Shown in pieces: positions 9,323 to 17,371 of a stretch of 17,371 nucleotides of DNA. A program made the translations under genes and the position numbers. Each line of letters begins with the position of its first letter. The stretch's first letter is position 1. Under the pieces are notes generated by a model. It worked only from the letters and a program-made list of their open reading frames with translations, made no database searches and was not told the DNA's origin. This stretch comes from Hepatocystis sp. ex Piliocolobus tephrosceles. Lineage: Eukaryota; Apicomplexa; Aconoidasida; Haemosporida; Plasmodiidae. The stretch lies in assembly GCA_902459845.2 (NCBI GenBank), contig CABPSV020000031.1, positions 25,221 to 42,591 of the forward strand, read 5' to 3'.

Positions 9323-9348
9323 GCGTATATACACATGTACATATACGC
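9323..9348. promoter_or_regulatory. Inverted repeat upstream of the Asn-rich gene
   Basis: The arms GCGTATAT (9323-9330) and ATATACGC (9341-9348) are perfectly complementary and flank a ten-base centre that contains the palindrome ACATGT. It lies 54-79 bases upstream of the ATG at 9269, in the likely 5' leader or promoter. It could be a leader hairpin or a dimer binding site. The function is inferred only from position. Confidence 0.35.
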
Positions 9349-9595
9349 GTGCTCGTTAATATGTATTCAATATTATGAACGGTATAGTGTCTTAATTATG
9401 TAAATTATATTACCTAACAATATATACGTACAATATTATTATAACAATTGTTTTTCTCTGTACCTTGTACAAAATTTACAGTTATAGATGTATAATTATT
9501 CTCTCACATAAATTATAAGCATGCATTTACAAATATGTAGCTACTATGTATTAATGTATGTGTATATATAATATTACACATGTTAGCTATTGTTT

Positions 9596-9626
<31 letters not shown>

Positions 9627-9784
9627 CGTGAAAGTCATCTCAAGGCATCGTTCACCATAAAACTTTTATTTATCATTTAAAATAAAATTAAACAAAAATA
9701 AATAAATGGATACACCAAATTCTCAGGTACATAAATAAATGTAAGTATATGTAATTGAACAAAAAAATAAACACGTAAACGAAC

Positions 9785-9872
9785 AAATAAGCAAATAAGC
9801 AAATAAGCAAATAAGCAAATAAGCAAATAAGCAAATAAGCAAATAAGCAAATAAGCAAATAAGCAAATAAGC
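9785..9872. repeat. Tandem array, 11 copies of AAATAAGC
   Basis: Eleven perfect copies of the 8-bp unit AAATAAGC. Because 8 is not divisible by 3, the reverse strand cycles through all frames without a stop (giving AYLLICLF-type peptides), while the forward strand meets TAA. The two open frames on the minus strand here are therefore repeat artefacts and are not annotated as genes. Confidence 0.95.
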
Positions 9873-10065
9873 AAATATACAATTTAATAAATAAACAAAT
9901 GTATAATTTAATAAATGTGTATATAGGTAAAAAAAATTAAAAAAATATTTAAAAATAATGAATAAAACATATTTATAAGGAATTATACATTCGGGTGTGG
10001 CTAATTTAAAACAATTTCATAAAAAATAATTTTCAAGGATCGAAAAAAAAAAAAAAAAGAATAGC

Positions 10066-10102
<37 letters not shown>

Positions 10103-10801
10103 ATAAATGTTGAGCCTCCATTAATTGATTTATTTTTATATTGATTTATATTGCAGATGTTTCATAAAATTGTGTTTTTCGCTATGTTATTATTTTTTCC
10201 ATTTTTTTTTCTTAGTTTTTTACAATTTTTATGACATTATTATTTTCTTATTTTTGTAATATTTTATATAATTTTTTAGTTCTTTAATGCAATTGTTAAA
10301 AAAAAAAAAAAAAAAAATACTTAAATTAAACGGCTAATAAATAATATAAAAACAAACAAAAACAGATGTATAAATATGTAGTTATGTATACGAATATTCA
10401 AGTGTGAATATATATGTATATGTTAATTTTAATGTAAAGTGCTTTATATTATAAAAATGAAGAGAAAAACGATATATCAGTTACATTAAAATGGAAAATA
10501 ATTAAATATGTAGATTTTTTTTTCATTTATAAGCATGTTTTCATTTTTTTTTTTATTGATTTTGCCTTTTTTATAAGAATTAAAAAGACGTTAATGTCTA
10601 TTGTTTTTGTAAAAAAATATTTTACAGTGATAATTTTATAGTAATTGTAATTCATAAGGTGTGTAAATATGAATATATATATATATATACGTATATAATG
10701 AGTTAAGTATGCATATGTGTGTGTTTATTTATATACTTAAATATGTTCCAATAGCTTTAGTTGTATATTACTTCTTTCTGGTTAAAAATAAATAAAATGT
10801 G

Positions 10802-12048
10802 TTAGTCGTCTGAGCTAGTAATATAAGAATCATCAGAGTGAATTGATAATAATTTATCGTTGTAACTTTTAAATGGTATTTTATATATTTTTTTTCCAAT
10901 ACGAACACATATACAATTAACATAAATATAAAAATCATCACATGAAATGAATGTCGTATTACTGGATATTATATCAGTATTAATTTCACGTTCAACTTCA
11001 CTATCCTCCTTTATGATTTTATTTATATTAAACCAACAAGTTTGATCAATACTTAATTTCTCTTTTTTTAATAATTTTGTTAAGTCGATATTCGTATATG
11101 CTAGTGACACATGACAATTTCTATTAACAAAATTGTTACTTAAACCAAATTGTGTTAATAAATTATTTATTTTATTTATTAAAGAATTTAAATGAAGCTC
11201 TTGGTCTTCTTCATTCACAGTATATGCGCAAAAAAACTTGCTATAATTTTGGCTTTTGTACAAATCAACTTCGTTATTAAAGAATAAGTAGAAGCTGTAA
11301 AAAAAAATAAAAAAAAAAGGAAAGAGATGGTGGTATGAAAATATAACCACAACTTGCATGTGTATGTACATGCACGTGCGTTGTAACACACGCAAACATA
11401 TATATACATATGTGAGCATGTATATATATGATGTGACCATGTGCATTTATTGGTACAAACATATATTTACATTTTTTTTTTCTTTTTTAAAAATTTTTTC
11501 TCGCCTATATAATTTTACCTATTTTGGTTTTTCAGTTCTTTCCGTATTTTGCTAATGAAAGACTCTATCATATATTCTTTTATATGTACTAAATCAACTA
11601 TAGTTATATGTAATTCGTTTTCAAAGCATTTATTTTGTATATTATCATTTTTTTGGTGATGTATATTTAATTTATCCAATTGATAATAAATATACTTAGA
11701 TATTTCTTCTTTATTTATCCTACCATTTGGGGAATCTCCAAAAAGTGTGCTAAGCTCTTGACTGTTATAAATGATTAGTTGCTTTTCTATTAAGTTTAAT
11801 AAAGTGTCGAAACAAGCCTTAGATTTTTGTTTGGTGATTTTGTTACACTTAACTATGTGGGAATGAAAAAAAAGAGTATATATGTGGTAACTCTCACATA
11901 TATGTATATGAGCTTATTTTTTTTTTTTTTCTTTTTTTTTATAGATGCATAATTAATATATAATTTTTTTTTTATTTTGTATATTTTTCATTTTTTTCAT
12001 ATTACCTGGAATGTAAATATACGTAAAAAAGTTTCCTATATTAGACAT
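10802..12048 (-). CDS. USB1: U6 snRNA phosphodiesterase USB1 (2H family, three exons)
   Basis: USB1 is a 3'-5' exonuclease that trims the oligo(U) tail of U6 snRNA and leaves a protected 3' end. Seen: exon 1 is 12048-12006 (MSNIGNFFTYIYIP, donor CAG|GTAAT). Intron 1 is 12005-11853. Exon 2 is 11852-11519, after ACATAG, with donor AATAG|GTAAAA. Intron 2 is 11518-11295. Exon 3 is 11294-10802, after TTTTACAG. Phases agree (1, then 2), giving 289 residues, close to the 265 of human USB1. An in-frame TAA lies just before the ATG. The two H-x-S/T motifs are H96-I-T98 (ENELHITIV) and H187-V-S189 (NRNCHVSLAY), 91 residues apart, against 88 in human (H120, H208). The opening GNFFTYIYIP and the end ICVRIGKKIYKIPFK also follow the family. 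Identification rests on these motifs and overall order. Confidence 0.85.
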
Positions 12049-12309
12049 TGTAGCTTTTTACTGACGTTATAACATGTGTTTTAATCTTATATTTTTAATT
12101 TTTGTTACCAAAAAAAAAAAAAAAAATATGGAAAGTAAATGATTGTGTTTTAAATTAACAATGAAAGGTATATTTTGAATAAATAATAAATAGCATGAAA
12201 ATTAATCAGGGTTAACATAAAAAAAAAAAAAAAAAAAATAGTGAAATTACATATTATTACTAGCTTACAAAAGCATATACATTGTATACATATGTACATT
12301 ATGAGTTTA

Positions 12310-12345
<36 letters not shown>

Positions 12346-13154
12346 GGCGAGTGTAAATTTTTATGTATACATAATTTTTGTTCACATATATATATAGTGT
12401 TATTATGTGTTTGATTCATTTAACGAACGTTCATTTTTTTTTTTTCCCTCTACATAATTGTTACGTATGCAAACATTTTAGTTGGATAAAAATGTGTTGA
12501 TATAATTAGGTTGTTGTTGTTTACACTATTATTATAAATATTAATTTTTTTTAATTTGTTTCTTTATTTGTTTCCTTATTTGTTTCTTTATTTGTTTCTT
12601 TATTTGTATCTTTATTTTTTCTTTATTTGTTTCTTTATTTGTTTTCTTATTTGTTACTTTACTTGTTACTTTATTAGCTACTTTATCTGTTTAATTACTT
12701 GCTTGGTTATTTATTGATTCATTTGTTTATTCGTTATTTCCTAGCTATTTCTTGACTATTTCTTTACTATTTTCCTGTATATTTAACTTTGTATTGTTTT
12801 TTTAACTGTGGCTAAAAAAGAGCAAATTCAAAAGTACAACGAAAAACATACAATTTGTTATTGTCAGTATTACCATATTCAAATTTGTAAAAAAAAAAAA
12901 AGAAATAAAATGTGACATATATGTGTTATTTGTTAATACCACACATTTGTTATGTGCCTCTATCTTTCTCTCTTTTTTTTTTTTTATTTTTTTTTCCCTC
13001 ACCGTTTCATTCATTCGTTCGTTCGTTCATTTTTTTTTTTTTTTTTTTTTTTTTTCTTTCTTTGCTTGACCAATTCACTCGTTCGCTTTTTTACTCTGTT
13101 CGCTTCATTGTTTCTTTCACTTGGTGTATACATACCTAATTGGACATCATAAGT
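12049..13154. promoter_or_regulatory. Divergent promoter region between USB1 and lipA
   Basis: USB1 (minus) and lipA (plus) start from opposite ends of this 1.1-kb spacer, so it holds both promoters. It contains A-runs near 12111-12126 and 12220-12238, an (AT)n stretch near 12317-12342, a degenerate T-rich 12-bp repeat (12556-12692), a (TTCG)n stretch at about 13014-13028 and a T-run at 13029-13055. Open frames here are homopolymer artefacts. No RNA gene was seen. Confidence 0.55.
12556..12692. repeat. Degenerate 12-bp repeat (TTTATTTGTTTC-like)
   Basis: About eleven imperfect copies of a 12-base unit close to TTTCTTTATTTG, decaying to the right into TACTTTA-type variants. It lies about 460 bases upstream of the lipA start. 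It looks like ordinary slippage-derived low-complexity sequence. Confidence 0.7.
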
Positions 13155-14474
13155 ATGCGTTTTAGCGAAGCATTTATTTACCTATATATATTTGCTCTTA
13201 TCTCAGTAGAATTACTGTGTATTACCATGGTAAGAGATCATGACAATTTTAATGACCGTGTTTATGTTAGGAAAAAAGAAGTATTTTTTATAAAGAATGC
13301 CTTAAGAACAAATAATCGAAGATACAAAAATGAAAATAACGAATTTATAAAATGTTTAAAAAAAAACTCAAAAAATAAAAAAAATACAAATTTAAGGGAA
13401 TATAAGAGTTATAAAAATGAACATGATAAGGATGATAGTAGGATCAATAGTAATAACACAGCTACGAGTACCATAATCAGTGACAATAACACAAACGTTA
13501 ATAAAGACAATAACATAAAAAAGGTAAGAAACAGCGCCAGTACAACTAATTTGATAATACCTAAAGTGGGAAAAGAAATGCCTACAGAAAAGCCAGATTG
13601 GTTTCATGTACCCGCTCCTACTGGCACGAATTATAAAAAATTAAAAAACGATTTAAAAAAATTAAAATTACATACTGTTTGTGAAGAAGCTCAATGTCCT
13701 AATATTGGGGAATGTTGGGATATAGGTACTGCTACTATTATGTTATTAGGTGATACATGTACAAGAGGGTGTAGGTTTTGTTCTATTAAAACGTCTTCCA
13801 AACCACCCCCACCAGATATTAACGAACCATTTAATACAGCTAAAGCTATTTGTGAATGGGATATAAATTATGTTGTACTGACATCTGTTGATCGAGATGA
13901 TTTACCAGATGGTGGTGCTAATCATTTTGCAAAAACAGTAGAACTAATTAAATTTTCAAGACCCGATATTTTAATTGAATGTTTAGTTTCTGATTTTCAA
14001 GGAGATGTTAATTCGGTTAGAAGACTTGCATTAAGTGGGTTAGAAGTATATGCACATAATATTGAGACAGTTAAACGTTTACAAAAACATGTACGTGATA
14101 AGAGAGCAAATTATGAACAATCATTATATGTATTAAAAAAGGCAAAAGAAATTAATCCTAAACTATTAACAAAAACAAGTGTTATGTTAGGCTTAGGTGA
14201 AACCAAAGAAGAAGTAATTGAAGCTATGCAAGACGCAAGAAATAATAATGTTGATGTAATAACATTTGGTCAATATTTAAGACCAACAAAAAATCATTTA
14301 AGTGTTGTGGAATATATATCTCCAGAAGTATTTAATGATTACAAGGAAATAGGATTAAAAATGGGGTTCAGATATATAGCTAGTGGCCCATTAGTTAGAT
14401 CTTCATATAAAGCTGGTGAATATTATATGCAAAATTTAATTAATGAAAACAAAGTAAAAAGTGAGTTGACATAA
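13155..14474 (+). CDS. lipA: Lipoyl synthase, apicoplast-targeted
   Basis: A radical-SAM enzyme that inserts two sulfur atoms into octanoyl groups bound to the E2 subunit of pyruvate dehydrogenase; in Plasmodium this LipA works in the apicoplast. Seen (439 residues from ATG 13155): C176, C181 and C187 form the C-x4-C-x5-C auxiliary cluster motif ([14 protein letters not shown]). C202, C206 and C209 form the C-x3-C-x2-C radical-SAM motif (CTRGCRFC). The C-terminal RSSY motif is at 415-418. The first about 25 residues are a hydrophobic signal peptide ([20 protein letters not shown]). A basic, Asn/Lys-rich stretch of about 110 residues follows as transit peptide, then the domain begins near [10 protein letters not shown]. 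Start choice: the frame opens at a TTG (13140) just after a TAA, so ATG 13155 is the first real start. No intron is needed. The 3' end converges on the next gene with 262 bases between. Confidence 0.96.
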   Translation: MRFSEAFIYLYIFALISVELLCITMVRDHDNFNDRVYVRKKEVFFIKNALRTNNRRYKNENNEFIKCLKKNSKNKKNTNLREYKSYKNEHDKDDSRINSNNTATSTIISDNNTNVNKDNNIKKVRNSASTTNLIIPKVGKEMPTEKPDWFHVPAPTGTNYKKLKNDLKKLKLHTVCEEAQCPNIGECWDIGTATIMLLGDTCTRGCRFCSIKTSSKPPPPDINEPFNTAKAICEWDINYVVLTSVDRDDLPDGGANHFAKTVELIKFSRPDILIECLVSDFQGDVNSVRRLALSGLEVYAHNIETVKRLQKHVRDKRANYEQSLYVLKKAKEINPKLLTKTSVMLGLGETKEEVIEAMQDARNNNVDVITFGQYLRPTKNHLSVVEYISPEVFNDYKEIGLKMGFRYIASGPLVRSSYKAGEYYMQNLINENKVKSELT

Positions 14475-14736
14475 AAATAAAAAATAAATGAAAATGCCAT
14501 AGTTGGTTGACATATATTTGTGTAAGAATGGAAGAAAAATTAAAATAAAAATAAACAGCAACATAATGTGACAAAAAAAAAAGAAAAAAAAAAAACCATA
14601 TATTTTGACATTTCATGTAGTGGAATACCATAACATGATAGACAATATATATATATATATATCCAAATAATAGAACAAACTAAAGTGAGCATTAAAAAAA
14701 AAAAAAAAATAAAATAAAATAAAAATAAAAAGGCAT
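14475..14736. other. Convergent 3' spacer between lipA and the RINT1-like gene
   Basis: Short spacer shared by the two 3' UTRs. It has A-runs near 14573-14594 and 14694-14709 and an (AT)n tract at about 14645-14662. No gene or hairpin terminator was recognised. Confidence 0.6.
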
Positions 14737-17371
14737 CTAATTTTCAATAAATTCTTGTATTACTACTGAATCGTTCGTCATAAGATTAATATCAGGTCTT
14801 CTTAATAATAGGAATTTCATTTTTTTTAATGATATTTTATATATTTTTTTTTTTTTCTTATTTTTTACCATTTCTCCTTTATATTGTACAAGACTTTCAC
14901 TCGATGAAATATGATCATCAATAGAGTAACCTTTTAATAATACATTAGTAATTTTTGTAACGTTATCCATCCAATTATTTTTATTTTTTAATAATTGTGT
15001 ATAACTATTTTTTATTTTAGTAATTTTTTTTTTTAAATTATCAATATTATCTGTCATTAAGTTTATTATTTCTTCTAGTAATGGCATTGTACAAGCATTT
15101 GCGTCAGCGCAATTATCGCCATCACTACTACAACAACTACAACTACTGCTACTATTAGTAGTAGTAGTAGTACTACTACTACTGTTACTATACATGTCAT
15201 TATTATCTTTACAATCATCACCAACATTACTATTATTATCACCACATATGTACTCCACATGTTGTAATATCAAATTTGAGTTTGTGATAAAAACGTTAAA
15301 TGTGTATTCATTATGAAAAAACGTCGTACTCTGGTTTAATATGTAATCTAGTATCGTATGATCTAGTTTGTGTAATATTTTTTTACATATAATCATAAAA
15401 AGATTATATGGCAACGCCCTTTTAATTTTATTTAAATTGTTAAATATATACTCATGATATATATAATGAACAGTAAATAAATTATATATTCTGATTGTAA
15501 TAAAATGGTAAAATGCATCTAAAAAGTTATAAAACATTTTTTTTTTTAAGGCTTTATAACTACTAATCATTTCTTTTATATGTGTTTTATATTTAAATTC
15601 TTTTAAAAATCTATTCAAAGTGCAAAATGATAAATATAATAAACATGTCGTATTACAGTCTCCTATCAAATCATCTATAATGTTCCATTTATTACGAAAT
15701 TCATCTTTCATAATTATTAATATTTTATTTACAACTTGACTTATATAATCTTCAACAAACTCATTACTATGATCGAAATGTGTAATTCTATTTGATATAT
15801 TTTTTAGTAATTCAATACATATAAGACTATATTCATTTATGCAATCATTTTCTTCTAAAATTATATTATTTTTTAAATGTACACAACAATTTTTATTCGA
15901 CATATCTTTTAACATATCAACGATATGTTCTTTTTCTATTAATAAAAAAAAATCTCTTATATTAACACCTTTTATTTCGTTTGTATTTTCCATTTTGGTG
16001 ATTAAAAGTTGTTGTATACTTTGTTCATTGTTCAGGTTATTATTACTAAGAAAATTATTTTTTTTATAATTTTGTCCCATATCAGTACTGGCTATGGTAG
16101 TTCCAACTATATTACAAGTACCACCTGCTGTAACATCATTTATATTTTTTATATTTAATAATTGTATAAACGTATTGTTAACAAAATCACTTAATAAATG
16201 TTTACTACTAATAGGATCTTGTATTATCAATTTTTTATATATAAAAATTATGTGATGCATAAAATTTAAAAACGACTTTTTTATTTCAGTTTTATTAGTT
16301 ATTTCTTCTAAATAATACAAATGAATTATATACGATATTCTGCTTAAAATATATAATCTACATTCTGTTATAATTTTATAATTTAATTTATTTATTATTA
16401 TTTCATAATTTGTCATTTTGTTGAATATCGTTTGTTTCATTTTGTAATCCATGTTTTTGTAGGTATTGTCAAAAGGTTTAATAAAATTATTATTTTGTTT
16501 TACATCATCACTTTTGTTATTACTAATACATTTTGTACTGTGAATGGGAAGTTCGACATTATTGTTGTCCACACTGGAACGTTCGACACTAATACTGCTC
16601 ATAGTGGCATGTTCGACACTAATATTGCTCATGGTGGCATGTTCAACACTGGTAGAGAGTTTTCCTTCTCTAGTGTCAACCTTTTCTTGTTGTATATTTT
16701 TTTTATTATAATCATATTGGTTTATATTTTCCATAATGTTTTTTTCTTTTTCACTATCCCCAAAAAAATATTGTAATATATGTTGTAAGAACTTAGTATT
16801 ATTTACTTCTATTGTTTGGTCAAAAGTTAAGCACATTTTTATAATATAATTACTTATAACTGATTGATAGAATAAATATTTTAATCCCCATTCTGGTTTA
16901 TCTATTTTAAATAAAGGGCTTTGTGGATTTTGAAATAAAGAACGAAAAAATGTAATTATACTACTGGCCAATTCATCAATATATGTCAATGATAACTTAT
17001 TAATATTGTGAAAGAAAACAAAAAAACTAACCGTATTATTAGATGTATCATCTTTTATATAAGTATCAATTTTGTTTATCAAATTTAGGTATATTAAAAT
17101 GTGAGTGAATTCAGTGCTTTCTTTTTTTATTAGTTGAATGTAAGAATTATCAAAAATGTTAAACTTTATCATATTGGTACTTAACATGTCTTTTTTTGTT
17201 TTATTTGGTTTGGTAGTTGTTTGGTGGCTATTGTTAATCGATCTAATATCATTAATACTGTTTGTATGGACATTCGAGTTTATGTTGTTAGTGGTAGTAC
17301 AGGATCCTGCTTTATCATGAACTACATCAACATTCAAATTACCATCGAGATGCATAAATGACTCGTTGACA
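14737..17371 (-). CDS. Large protein resembling RINT1/TIP20 tethering subunits (5' end outside window)
   Basis: The single open frame is still open at the right edge; the ATG at 17355 is internal or only a possible start. At least 877 residues are present, close to but longer than RINT1 (about 790). RINT1/TIP20 proteins join the Dsl1/NRZ complex that tethers Golgi-derived vesicles at the ER. Signals seen: KPEWGLKYL (about residues 153-161), like the PEW-x-L motif of RINT1; a helical block with EDYISQVVNKILIIMKDEF, then CLLYLSFCTLNRFL; and KKILHKLDHTILDYIL near 655-670. The last is followed by F-x2-D/N-x-NL-type spacing (VFITNSNLIL) and a final WMDNVTKITNVLLKGY, in the same order as the RINT1 C-terminus. 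Low-complexity insertions include a 10-residue repeat (about 239-268) and a Ser/Thr/Cys tract. The match is by eye, so function is tentative; the gene itself is certain. Confidence 0.85.
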   Translation of the reverse strand, partial: VNESFMHLDGNLNVDVVHDKAGSCTTTNNINSNVHTNSINDIRSINNSHQTTTKPNKTKKDMLSTNMIKFNIFDNSYIQLIKKESTEFTHILIYLNLINKIDTYIKDDTSNNTVSFFVFFHNINKLSLTYIDELASSIITFFRSLFQNPQSPLFKIDKPEWGLKYLFYQSVISNYIIKMCLTFDQTIEVNNTKFLQHILQYFFGDSEKEKNIMENINQYDYNKKNIQQEKVDTREGKLSTSVEHATMSNISVEHATMSSISVERSSVDNNNVELPIHSTKCISNNKSDDVKQNNNFIKPFDNTYKNMDYKMKQTIFNKMTNYEIIINKLNYKIITECRLYILSRISYIIHLYYLEEITNKTEIKKSFLNFMHHIIFIYKKLIIQDPISSKHLLSDFVNNTFIQLLNIKNINDVTAGGTCNIVGTTIASTDMGQNYKKNNFLSNNNLNNEQSIQQLLITKMENTNEIKGVNIRDFFLLIEKEHIVDMLKDMSNKNCCVHLKNNIILEENDCINEYSLICIELLKNISNRITHFDHSNEFVEDYISQVVNKILIIMKDEFRNKWNIIDDLIGDCNTTCLLYLSFCTLNRFLKEFKYKTHIKEMISSYKALKKKMFYNFLDAFYHFITIRIYNLFTVHYIYHEYIFNNLNKIKRALPYNLFMIICKKILHKLDHTILDYILNQSTTFFHNEYTFNVFITNSNLILQHVEYICGDNNSNVGDDCKDNNDMYSNSSSSTTTTTNSSSSCSCCSSDGDNCADANACTMPLLEEIINLMTDNIDNLKKKITKIKNSYTQLLKNKNNWMDNVTKITNVLLKGYSIDDHISSSESLVQYKGEMVKNKKKKKIYKISLKKMKFLLLRRPDINLMTNDSVVIQEFIEN
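15125..15190 (-). repeat. Trinucleotide tract encoding Ser/Thr/Cys run
   Basis: A mixed AGT/ACT/TGT trinucleotide tract inside the RINT1-like gene encodes SSSSTTTTTNSSSSCSCC. It is a low-complexity insertion between two conserved helical segments near the C-terminus and is likely length-variable between strains. Confidence 0.8.
16551..16640 (-). repeat. 30-bp coding repeat, three units
   Basis: Three in-frame 30-bp units encode VEHATMSNIS, VEHATMSSIS and a diverged VERSSVDNNN. A partial unit (16641-16650) lies at the right. The repeat sits inside an Asn/Lys-rich insertion of the RINT1-like protein. Its mirror frame on the plus strand gives a 114-codon shadow that is not a gene. Confidence 0.85.

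Larger units (their letters stand above)
9270..10801. other. Spacer between the Asn-rich gene and USB1
   Basis: It should hold the promoter and 5' leader of the Asn-rich gene and the 3' UTR of USB1. Within it are an inverted repeat (9323-9348), T-runs around 9592-9626 and 10070-10097, an 8-bp tandem array (9785-9872), A-runs near 10042-10056 and 10298-10317, and an (AT)n stretch near 10674-10688. The AGCATGCA at about 9519-9526 differs by one base from the palindrome TGCATGCA bound by some apicomplexan AP2 factors. No gene was found. Confidence 0.55.

Noticed and set aside
9677..9882. Two overlapping minus-strand frames of LICLFAYL repeats
   Set aside because: They are the 8-bp tandem array read in two frames.
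11215..11555. Several small frames on both strands around USB1
   Set aside because: They lie in USB1 intron 2 and its flanking exon edges.
12802..13152. Small open frames upstream of lipA
   Set aside because: They are built from T-runs and the TTCG repeat, with no coding character.

Overview
This window looks like nuclear DNA of a malaria parasite (Plasmodium), probably one of the very AT-rich species. The spacers are almost pure A/T with long homopolymer runs and (AT)n tracts. The proteins are rich in Asn and Lys with low-complexity insertions, introns are short and AT-rich, and one gene carries an apicoplast-type N-terminal presequence on a lipoyl synthase. No bacterial operon signals, tRNA, rRNA, transposon or CRISPR array were seen. 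The species cannot be fixed from the sequence alone.

Layout from left to right. (1) 74-2025, minus: translation initiation factor eIF3 subunit e, two exons, complete. (2) 2026-7499: a long gene-poor stretch with a 54-N assembly gap (3076-3129) and several GC-richer islands. One of these (2373-3247, minus) can be read as a small spliced gene with phase-consistent splice sites, and another (6804-6957) folds well and may be an RNA. (3) 7251-7558: fourteen tandem copies of a 22-bp unit. (4) 7500 or 7737 to 9269, minus: an Asn-rich, probably nuclear protein of unknown function. Its reading frame is broken by a TAG, after which a coding-like frame continues for 78 codons. (5) 9785-9872: an 8-bp repeat in the next spacer. 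(6) 10802-12048, minus: a three-exon gene that I identify as USB1, the 2H phosphoesterase that trims U6 snRNA, with both catalytic H-x-S/T motifs. (7) 12049-13154: spacer between USB1 and lipA, which are transcribed divergently. (8) 13155-14474, plus: lipA, lipoyl synthase with signal peptide and plastid transit region. (9) 14737 to the right edge, minus: a large single-exon protein, 5' end outside the window, that resembles the RINT1/TIP20 family of ER-Golgi tethering factors.

The genes are unrelated housekeeping functions (translation initiation, U6 snRNA maturation, apicoplast lipoylation, probable vesicle tethering) and are not a functional cluster. The most useful points are the corrected gene models: the missing first exon of eIF3e, the three-exon USB1, the ATG of lipA at 13155 rather than the upstream TTG, and the interrupted C-terminus of the Asn-rich protein. 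The unresolved 5.5-kb stretch between eIF3e and the Asn-rich gene is the other point to examine.
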